DNA from: Beroe forskalii | Taxonomy: Eukaryota; Ctenophora; Nuda; Beroida; Beroidae | DNA length: 64,000 bases | Assembly: GCA_011033025.1 (NCBI GenBank) | Contig: WFMF01000054.1 | Coordinates: 124,001-188,000 of the forward strand | Reading direction: 5' to 3' | Shown here: piece after piece, positions 46,730-55,473 of the stretch | How positions within the stretch are numbered: the stretch's first letter is position 1 | Layout: each line of letters begins with the position of its first letter | The notes under the pieces: model-generated | The model's input: only the letters and a program-made list of their open reading frames with translations | The model's database searches: none | Told to the model about the DNA's origin: nothing | Translations under genes and position numbers: made by a program

Positions 46730-47830
46730 TGATCTAATTAGTCAATGCCATATTGCCATATTCCTGTGACGAGATATAAGCGATAATTGGTGTAATTGGC
46801 CAATTATCCAATTAAGCAATTTGCAATGAAAATTTTTACATAGCTCACTTCACGCAATCCATGCCAAAGTTTACGATGGCGTTGGAATGAAGTCGATACC
46901 ATATTCCTGAGACGAGATATAAGCGATGATTGGTTTAATTGACCAATTATCCAATTAAACGATTTGCAATGAAAATTTTTACATAGCTCACTTCACGCAA
47001 TCTATGCCAAAGTTTACGATGGCATTGGAATGAAGTCGATACTATCTTCCTGAGGCGAGATATAAGCGATAATTGGTTTAATTGGTCAATTATCCAATTA
47101 AGCGATTTGCAATGAAAATTTTTACATTGCTCACTTCACGCAATCTATGCCAAAGTTTACGATGGCGTTGGAATGAAGTCGATACCATCTTCCTGAAGCG
47201 AAATATAAGCGATAATTGGTTTAATTGGCCAATTATCCAATTAAGCGATTTGATATTAAAAATTACATATAGCCTACGACACGTGCCCTATGCCAAAGTT
47301 TCTGATACCGAAGGACTTACGACGATATCTGTTTTGGTTTTTTCGCAAAGTGATTTATAAAAACTGTGGTGGTTTCGAGAGACGACGATAACACTAATTT
47401 TCGTGATTTTAGGCATTTTTTGATAATTTTTCCTATGAAAATGGTGCGGTCGATTTCCATGAAATTTTCAGAGTTTATTAATCATGTAATGGACTACACC
47501 TGTGCAAATTTTCATGACTAACTTATGTTAATAAGAGCTCTAAATTGCCACTTGAAAACCGAACTTTTTTGAAATCGCTGTATTTTTATATAGTGGGCGC
47601 TGGCATTTCAAGAATAGAAAGACGGGATTGTTGCTACCTACTCTATCATTATAAAACATGTAGCCACGGTTCATCTTTGAGTCTGACCAGCAGTCCCGGC
47701 CCTTCGGGCCGGGACTGCTGATGCCCTCGGCCCTTCGGGCCAAGGGCATCTGCCCTTCGGGCAGATGCCCTCGTTCTTTTTCTTTTTCTTGCGCTGCGGG
47801 CGCTTGCCAGCGCCCTGATTATACACCCTG
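46730..47830. repeat. Repeat Y copy 2, inverted, with GC palindromes
   Basis: Four ~148-bp tandem units (46,730-47,270) with ATAAGCGATAATTGG, then a stretch matching 4,840-5,110 inverted, then stacked GC palindromes (GGCCCTTCGGGCC, GGGCAGATGCCC) at 47,688-47,775. Mirrors 4,675-6,130. Confidence 0.8.
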
Positions 47831-48016
47831 TGACACTGAAATGTCTAACTTATACCCCTGGCCAGTTTTTTTTATTCCGCGGGGGGTTACCTCCCTGGCC
47901 AGGGAGGGAATAGTACGTGGTGCAGTTATTTCTGTTCTAGGTAATTTGGCCAAACGCCTAAACAACTCACACAACTTTCAATTTATCCCTCTCCCCTGCA
48001 TATACTGACCAGACTA

Positions 48017-48221
48017 AAGGTCGGGTGGGCGACATTTCATCTCAGGACACTTCATCTCCCTGTCCTGACCCTAAACATAACCCTAACCCAAACCCTAACC
48101 CTGACCCTAACCCAAACCCTAACCCTGACCCTAACCCAGACCCTTACCTTTGCTTAAAGCTGACTTATTGCGAGATAAAGTGTCGTGAGATGAAGTGTCG
48201 TGAGATGAAATGTCCGTTCCC
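48017..48221. mobile_element. 205-bp insertion with telomere-like core
   Basis: Interrupts the right arm of the nested element; the left arm (near 41,795) gives the empty site CCTATAGTCTGG. CTA flanks both sides (48,014-48,016; 48,222-48,224). Subterminal inverted GACATTTCATCTCA words surround a degenerate CCCTAACCCAAACCCTAACC tract. Confidence 0.75.
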
Positions 48222-49101
48222 CTATAGGTCTAAGGACATTTTAATATGGTATGTAACATGTAATTCACATAGTTATGACTATAGCTTTGAAAAATGTATT
48301 TACATTTTCAAATTTCATGCTTTTGAAATCAAGAACCTTTCACTGTTTCAGTGTTTGTTCCCAGTCCCAGGAGCTCTTTACTCTATCACTGTTGCACTGA
48401 TACAATGTACTCCATGATTCACACACTGCTACACGCAGATTGTGTAGTTTGTACGCTGTAACATGTAGCTGTAAAGTGTGTGGGGGAAAGGCTGTGTATA
48501 CAACATTACCGGAAGTAATTTGATAATGTGTGTAAACAATGATATATCATAGTGTAATATGAAACAGAATAAAACTTACACCAGGCTAGGCCCGTGAAAT
48601 TCTTGCCTCACTGGTGGTAGACCAGTGAAAACATTGAATCCCGGGTCAGTCACGTGACATCCGCATGACATTTTGATTTCTCTGTGCACCGGGCTGGGCC
48701 CGTGAAATTCTTGCCTCACTGGTGGTAGATCAGTGAAAATATTGAATCCCGGGTCAGTCACATGACATCCGCATGACATTTTGATTTCTCTGTGCACCGG
48801 GCTGGGCCCGTGAAATTCTTGCCTCACTGGTGGTAGACCAGTGCAACTGTGGCATTTTTAAATCACTGGGAGCCTCTGGGGGGGTGCCTGAGGAACCCCC
48901 TTTTCTTACCCCTTTTTTGACCTCGCGTAAGCCCAAATATTGAATAAAGAGATCTCAGCTTCCTTTTGAGATAGAAAGCTCAATGACCACACTTAAATGT
49001 TCGCAATGGTCGCACCGCTTTCGAGGTTATCGCCAAAAAACCCTTTTTACCATATGCAAAGGGGAAAAATATGGTTCAGGTTAAAGTTGTCCGAGATATT
49101 C

Positions 49102-49663
49102 CGGGGGGTGATCAGGTACTAAGTGCATGACACAGGGTGGGTGGGTCCCGGCCGAGAGTGAAATACAGTTAGTCATCGTGTACTAAGTTGGGTGGTCCTT
49201 GAACTTTTTGTTCCTTAACAGTTAGTACAGTGTACTAAATTGGGTGGTCCTTCACATTTTTGTATCCAAAAAGTTAGTACAGTGTACTAAATTTGGTAGT
49301 CCTGGACTTTTTCTGACTCAAAAGTTGCTAAAGTGTAATGTAATACATTTGGTGGTCCTTTACATTTTTTTGAATAAAAAGTTGGTTTGTAAAATTTGAT
49401 TGATTGAAAACGCCCAGTCATGGGCGTCTTTTGAAATTCACTACCCATTGCACTTCTGAATTACCTATACTTCACTTTTAGTTCTCAAAAGGTACTCATT
49501 TTTCACTGATTTAATTTAATTAAGGGGTGGTCCCCAATTTTTAGCCCAAAAAACAGTTAGTATAATGTACCAAGTGTAGGGGTGGGTGGTCATGTTTCAA
49601 AATTTACAGAAAAATTCAGTTAGTACACCCTGTGTCATGCACTTAGTACCTGATCACCCCCCG
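49102..49663. mobile_element. 562-bp element with ATATT-core target duplication
   Basis: Ends CGGGGGGTGATCAGGTAC, extended inverted match through TGCATGACACAGGGTG. Flanked by GATATTC on both sides. Element 3 supplies the empty site near 57,930 (AATTCAATAAGGAACCCC, inverted). Interior holds about four ~50-bp repeats of GTTAGTACAGTGTACTAAAT. Confidence 0.8.
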
Positions 49664-49849
49664 GATATTCAATAAGGAACCCCTTTTCTTACCGCTTTTT
49701 TGAAACTGCATAAGCCTAGAGAGGGAATTGATTGAACTGAGATATCTCACCTCCCTTTGAAATAATAAGCTGAACAATCACATTAAAATGTTTCACAGGT
49801 AAATTAGTAGATAGAGGAGGTCGAACTAACTATCACAGTGTTTCTAAAT

Positions 49850-50660
49850 TTTCTTCTGAAACAGGTAACAAGTATAATAATGCAAGTAACAATAAAGAAT
49901 GCCACTAAAGCTCACACAGAAAGGTGTGTTTTCTTTGGTACCGCCTCTTTCTTTATCAGTTGCACCTCATTGACAGTTTTCCTCATGATGTCGTTCTCCA
50001 ATCTCCAGTGAGTGGTTTGCATGGTATATTTCCAACCAAGAGTATCTCATATCTTTGACATCGGAGTTTGGGATCATCTCTGACTTTATAGTAACATTTG
50101 GGGTTGGCGAGTGAAATACCTCGTGGTACTTGATAGGGAATTTCCCTTCAACTTCAATTATTGATAAGTCCATCAAAGGTATAACTGTATAAGAACAGAT
50201 CTATTGTTGGTGAACTTTGTACGATGACCAGTCAAGTTGACTGTGAAAACATCGTGGTTGGTAGTCAGCAAAAAGCCATCATCCATAATTAAGATCGACA
50301 CTTTCTTGCAATGTGACAATATTATTGGGCAGGAAACGTTTGATCCATGATTCAGACAAGAATGGGCAGTTGAGGCTAAATGACTATCTGGCATCTATGC
50401 AGCTGTCCGATTGCCATTCAACTTCGTCGAATGTTCCTTTGTTCCTACCCAGTATGTTGACATGTTGGTAGAATAAATTTCGAGCACGGCAAGCCATAAG
50501 AAGGAATGAAACCAATCTGATGAACCATATATAATGTTGGAATAACATCTTCCCTATAAGCAAGGGAATTTGAATCCGAAGTTATTGCCAGAATATTGGC
50601 TTCTGGTAGAAATGTCAGTTGTGGTATATGAATCCTTTTGCTCAGGTCAAACATTCAGAA
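49850..50660 (-). pseudogene. Envelope-like remnant inside element 2
   Basis: Three overlapping minus-strand fragments (50,445-50,654; 50,173-50,394; 49,967-50,176) closely match the plus-strand fragments in element 3. They include a Cys-rich piece (SCLNHGSNVSC), a membrane-proximal helical piece, and a hydrophobic segment encoded near 49,870-49,930. Stops and frame changes separate them. The general order (ectodomain, helix, membrane anchor, basic tail) suggests a retroelement envelope-type glycoprotein; this is inference and no family was confirmed. Confidence 0.35.
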
Positions 50661-52738
50661 GAGTCGTTATCAAATATGGTCTTATTGATAACATCAATGC
50701 TTTCCATCACATCTTGAACCAAATTTTTGCCGCCTGATACCTGTGGGTATGCTTGGCGGTTCAGCTAGTGCCAATATGTCGTGAATAAATGTTGTGTACC
50801 TCTCCATTTGTATTCATGTGTATTATTTCTACCATTTTACCCCTCTGAAACTGGCAAGAAAGAAGTCTCCCGCAATTGCATCCAAATTGGCTTAGGATAT
50901 TAAGTGACTAAAAAACAGGATGTTTGCCACTTAAGACGAATGTATTCATTGCACGAAATTTGGTCAATTGTAGATTGTGACTATATTTATAACTAATGAG
51001 GAAGATATCTCTAGGTATTCCCTCTCTAAGTCTCTATGCAGTGTCAAAAAGGGGTAAGAAAAGGGGTTTCCTCATGGAATATCTTGGACAACTATTTTGG
51101 TACAACTTCAGTCTATGAACAACCGATACATGCATTTCAAATCAGAATAAGTGCCAATTTACCTACAGTATGGCCATATTTACCTGAACCATTTTTTGCC
51201 CCTTTGAATATGGTGAAAAGGGGTTTTAAGATAATCTCGAAAAAACGGAGCAAGATAGCGACTTGGAACCATGATCCGCCCGACATTATATTGTGATCAT
51301 TGCGAACATTTTAGTGTGGTTATCGAGCTTTGTATCTCAAAAGGAAGCTGAGATCTCTTTATTCAAAATTTGGGCTTACGGGGTCAAAAAGGGGTTAGAA
51401 AAGGGGTTCCTATGGAATATCTTGGACAACTTTTTTCTGGTACAACTTTAGTCTATGAACAACCGATACAAACATTTCAAATCAGAATAAGTGCCAATTT
51501 ACCCACTGTATGGCCATATTTACCTGAACCATTTTTTGCCCCTTTGGGTATGGTGAAAAAGGGGTTTTTGGCGATTTTCTCGAAAACGGAGCAAGATAAG
51601 CGACTTGAAACCATGATCCGCCAGACCTAATGCGACCATTGCGATTATTTTAGTGGGGTTATTGAGCTTTGTATCTCAAAAGGAACCTGAGATATCTTTA
51701 TTCAAAATTTGGGCTTACACGGGGTCAAAAAAAGGGGTTAGAAAAGGGGTTCCTCATGGAATATCTTTAGTCTATGAACAACCGATACATACATTTCAAA
51801 TCAGAATAAGTGCCAATTTACCCACAGTATGGCCATATTTACCTGTACCATTTTTTGCCCCTTTGCGTATGGTGAAAAAGGGTTTTTTGGCGATTATCTC
51901 GAAAACGGAGCAAGATAGCGACTTGGAACCATGATCCGCCCGACATGGTGGATCATTGCGAACATTTTAGTGTGGTTATCGAGCTTTGTATCTCAAAGGA
52001 AGCTGAGATATCTTTATTCAAAATTTGGGCTTACGTGTCAAAAGGGGTTAGAAAAAGGGGTTCCTCATGGAATATCTTGGACAACTTTTTTCTGGTACAA
52101 GTTTAGTCTATGAACAACCGATACATGCATTTCAAATCAGAATAAGTGCCAATTTACCCACTGTATGGCCATAATTACCTGAACCATTTTTGCCCTTTGC
52201 GTATGTGGTGAAAAGGGGTTTTTGGCGATGTTCTCGAAAACGGAGCAAGATAGCGACTTGAAACCATGATCCGCCCGACCTAATGCGACCATTGCGATTA
52301 TTTTAGTGGGGTTAATGAGCTTTGTATCCCAAAAGGAACCTGAGATATCGGCAATCGAAGTTTTACCCTACGCGTGGGTAAAAAAGGGGTAAAAAATCAA
52401 GGTTCCCCAAGGAATTTTTTGGACAACTTTTTTTTGGTGGTTCTTGACCCTATGGACTACCAAAATCCGCTCTAACATCTATGGGAGGATTTACTTCACT
52501 GGGGGTTACAGCCTGGGGCAGATACATCCCTTACTATATTCTGATCTCCCATCTTAAGAAACTGTCATCCCATATATAACCCCCAAGAGAAGGGGCGAAC
52601 TGCAACGACCGAGTACCGACGTTTACCAAACACCTTGAAATTAAAAGATATTAAAAGACTTATTTGATATCATTATATTTGTTTTATTTCAGTGTTTTTC
52701 AGCAGATAATCAACTTCTGTAAATCAACTGTACTGCTG

Positions 52739-52854
52739 CGGTAAACTTCTTCTGCGACATGACGGCTAAAGAGAAGTATCCCTATTCCCACGGTATCAGG
52801 AGTGACATTGCTGAGGAGATGAGTGTCTTCGGGGTGTCTCCTGCCGACCTCAAG
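52739..52854 (+). CDS. I29 module 5, exon C5 beyond the transposon nest
   Basis: Reads VNFFCDMTAKEKYPYSHGIR and ends CAAG before donor GTACAC in phase 0. Entering in phase 1 it fits B5's donor at 39,029 exactly, which makes the intron 13.7 kb, nearly all of it foldback element 2. As in C4, the intron appears to end in TG (TACTGCTG) rather than AG. A decoy acceptor with exon-like sequence (TTTTTCAGCAGATAATCAAC) lies just upstream but leads to a stop. Confidence 0.5.
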
Positions 52855-52859
52855 GTACA

Positions 52860-53708
52860 CAAAGGAGGGAAATAATGGGTTATTAAAGTTGGGGGGGGGG
52901 ATAACGAGTTAAAAGAGGGGGGATAAAAGGCCTGATACTGGCGCGATACTGGCGTGATACTGGCGTGGTACTGGCACGCTACTGGCGTGATACTGGCCTC
53001 GACGGATCGCTCAATTTACCCATTTTCTTTAACTATCGTCAAGGTACGCCCAAGGGGGACTCATAGGGTTTGCTTGGAGGGGAAGCCCCTAAAAACCCCT
53101 TATATGAACCCCTAATATGAACAACAGGTTTAGAGGCAGCTTCCCAAACCTGCTGTACCGTGTAAAAGTAACTTGTTCTTATCATCCAATCCGGTTGGGG
53201 TGACAACATTTTTGACGAAATAAATTCATACCTTACGATGAAATATCGCATAAAATCGTTGCTTTATCAGCGGTTATCGGCTGTGCTGATATAACCGCTG
53301 ATATGTTGCAAGCGGTTTCCACAGATTTGAAAGTGCAAAGGTATTACCTTACCACAATTAATTATGATAAAGCAATATTCGGTAACAACCATTTATTAAG
53401 CATTTCATACGGCATACCGCATAAGTGCATAATTTTCTGCCCATTTAAGTCCTAATTTTCCTTGCTCTTTACTAATTTCCTTACCCTCTTGTTCCATGGC
53501 CAATTGCTACAAGAAAATAAAGTCTCCCATCCCTCTCACTCCATCCCTCTCAATACCTTAATTTCCTCACCGGGCCTGTTTTTACCTGGTTTTAGTAAAG
53601 TTTCACACTTCCGTGTCTATTTTACTCTCGTTTTCAACAAAGATTCACACCTTAAGTGTCTCTTACAATCATTCACAACTCTCGTCTCCCCTCAAGTCAC
53701 ACAAAGAG
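52860..53708. other. Intron C5-A6
   Basis: No exon-like content apart from the short minisatellite; a pyrimidine-rich stretch from 53,500 leads to exon A6. Confidence 0.5.
52925..53000. repeat. Short GATACTGGCGT minisatellite
   Basis: Six or so 11-bp units GATACTGGCGT within the C5-A6 intron. Confidence 0.8.
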
Positions 53709-53862
53709 AAGATGAGTAAGGTGGTGCGACTGGGAATGGAGGACGAGCAGGCTCTGCTCAGCTCTGATAAATCAGATGAAGACTTGGGCATGGTGGACTT
53801 GGAGAGCTGTGTGGACAGTGAGATCTACGATTACGATAACATTGAGGATATCGTTTTGAACC
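53709..53862 (+). CDS. I29 module 6, exon A6
   Basis: Starts KMSKVVRLGMEDEQALLS in phase 0 and keeps the family's Cys-bearing core (VDLESCVDSEIYDYDN). It ends at donor GTGAGT in phase 1, as every intact A exon does. Shorter than A5 because the acidic stretch is reduced. Confidence 0.6.
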
Positions 53863-54136
53863 GTGAGTTACTTTGTTGTTTACGTTTGTTTTAGCCTCTT
53901 TTGTTCTTTTTGCACAATTTTCATAGAAATGTGATATCATAAGATTTGTGTTTGTCTTTTTGCGTTAAAAATGGCTGTTAAACTTAGACATCACGAGTAT
54001 TTAGACTCAAAACGATGTTTCCGTTTTCATTGAATGCTGAGCTCAGTTTTAAAACATGTTTCAATCACATGCACTTGAATGTTATTTCAACTTTAATAAG
54101 TTCAATGATTTAAATGTCACCTTATCCTCTAATCAG

Positions 54137-54760
54137 GTGATTATGTGTGCGCGCACAACGCCTTCCAAGCTAACAAAGTGATTAGTAACCATGGTTATCC
54201 CTCACTAGGTGATTAGTAACCATGGTTACCCCTCACCAGGTAACAAAGTGATTAGTAGCCATGGTTACCTCTCACTAGGTGATTAGTAACCATGGTAAGC
54301 CCTCACTAGGTGATTAGTAACCATGGTAACCCTCACTAGGTGATTAGTAACCATGGTTACCCCTCACTAGGTGATTAGTAACCATGGTTGCCCCTCACTA
54401 GGTGATTAGTAACCATGGTTATCCTCACTAGGTGATTAGTAACCATGGTAACCCCTCACTAGGTGATTAGTAACCATGATAACCCCTCACTAGGTGATTA
54501 GTAACCATGGTTACCCCTCACCAGGTAACAAGGTGATTAGTAACCATGGTTACCCCTCACTAGGTGATTAGTAACCATGGTAACCCTCACTAGGTGATTA
54601 GTAACCATGGTAACCCTCACTAGGTGACTACGTGTGCGCGTACTACGCCTTCCAAGCTAACAAGGTGATGGGGACAGGACTGGGTCAGTACAAGGGAGCT
54701 AAGGAAAGCAAGAAGAGGTATCATCTGTTCAGTGACTGTGTGTTTTTGAAATTTCGGATT
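54137..54760 (+). pseudogene. I29 module 6, exon B6 disrupted by a minisatellite and truncated
   Basis: Acceptor CTAATCAG at 54,136 opens DYVCAHNAFQANKVISN, then the reading frame enters a 31-bp minisatellite. A second exon start at 54,624 (after CACTAG) reads DYVCAYYAFQANKVMGTG, then KESKKRYHLFSDCV. After that the sequence no longer matches the family; the end of the ERFNIN helix and the C exon are missing. The module is therefore split at its 5' end and cut at its 3' end, and no further module is seen. Confidence 0.6.
54178..54623. repeat. 31-bp minisatellite at a splice acceptor
   Basis: About 14 units of GTGATTAGTAACCATGG plus TTACCCCTCACTAG. Each unit keeps a pyrimidine-rich CACTAG followed by GTGATTA, like the acceptor and first bases of exon B6, so the array appears to have grown from the exon boundary. 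Use of any unit as acceptor would put TAG in frame. Confidence 0.85.
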
Positions 54761-55008
54761 GAGAGTATCGTCTATCCTTTCTGTCCTGCCAATCTAAAAT
54801 ATTTTCTTTTATGATCGTCACAAAAGCTATTATTAGAAGTAATATCTACTGCAGCATTTTTATGAAATCATACAATGTACCTGTCATGTTCTCATGTAAG
54901 TGATAAGTATTTAATCAAAATGACTGTCAATCCTGTAGGAACTTAGACAAAGAAGACTGTATTTGTTCTAAAATAAAGATGCAACTGAAGGTTATATCAG
55001 GTAAAAAC

Positions 55009-55144
55009 CTCATGCTTTCTGTTTCCATCTAAGCTGAACAAAACACAGATAGGGTCTGATTTAGAGAATACATCAGCATCTCTCAATCCTTCACATGAAA
55101 CAGAGAGTTCCACTTTCATGACCATTGCAGCAGGGGTGGGGCAC
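55009..55144 (-). CDS. Copine first coding exon (C2A start), isolated
   Basis: Minus-strand exon with acceptor TTCCTGCAG before 55,144 and ATG at 55,125. It encodes [18 protein letters not shown], then [14 protein letters not shown], up to a donor-like GTTTTT after HE (55,009). KVELSVSC and SKSDPICVL are the signature opening of the first C2 domain of copines, Ca2+-dependent membrane-binding proteins, including an Asp used for Ca2+ binding. The next copine exon (the GRTE-type stretch) was not found further down the minus strand. It may lie outside the window, or this may be a stranded exon between repeats. Confidence 0.65.
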
Positions 55145-55473
55145 CTGCAGGAACATATGGTGGAGGTTGTTGCATACACTGAGCTAAAGCATAGAATATT
55201 GTTAGCAATTTCACATATACAATGTCACATATAATAGTCTAAACTTAACATATGATAGTCAGACAACAACAGACAAACAAGAATTGCATCGGCAGGCCAA
55301 ATTCTTGTTCTAGATTAGTAAACAGAAATATACCTGCCTCCTTTTGTAGACAAAATGATTTTAGGGTCATGTATAGTAAATCGGTTGATTGAATTGAATT
55401 GGTCGATCAATCAACTCCATTGAACAACTGATGTGTTTTACTGGTCCAAAATGACTTGAATCATGGTTGAATA

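Larger units (their letters stand above)
41135..48889. mobile_element. Nested long-TIR element (7.8 kb), 6-bp target duplication
   Basis: Ends match exactly for 29 bp, beginning AGGCACCCCCCCAGAGGC. GAGGAA flanks both sides (41,129-41,134 and 48,890-48,895), and the host element's own repeat unit reads CCATGAGGAACCCCC, which confirms the insertion point. The inverted arms extend about 690 bp and start with tandem ~110-bp units (TCACTGGTCTACCACCAGTG; about 41,160-41,440 and 48,585-48,850). The interior is filled with minisatellites, repeat Y and MITE B. No transposase recognised. A 6-bp duplication is unusual and limits the possible superfamilies. Confidence 0.85.
40325..52536. mobile_element. 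Foldback-type element 2 (12.2 kb with nested insertions)
   Basis: Ends TAGTAAGGGAT / ATCCCTTACTA, flanked by TAT at 40,322-40,324 and 52,537-52,539. Arms (40,325-41,134 plus 48,896-49,090 on the left; about 51,030-52,536 on the right) are inverted and built from ~345-bp tandem units. The left terminus reads GGATCCATAACCCCC inside the end; the right reads GTATCTGCCCCAGGCTG. This asymmetry is shared by all three elements. It carries a 7.8-kb nested element (41,135-48,889), a 562-bp element (49,102-49,663) and an envelope-like remnant on the minus strand. It lies inside an intron of the I29 gene. Each arm unit has a recurrent 60-70-codon ORF (MEYLGQLFSGT...). Confidence 0.85.

Noticed and set aside
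48025-48417. 130-codon ORF rich in NPNPDPNP
   Set aside because: Its start is a degenerate telomere-like repeat and the rest is the arm of a transposon; no coding evidence.
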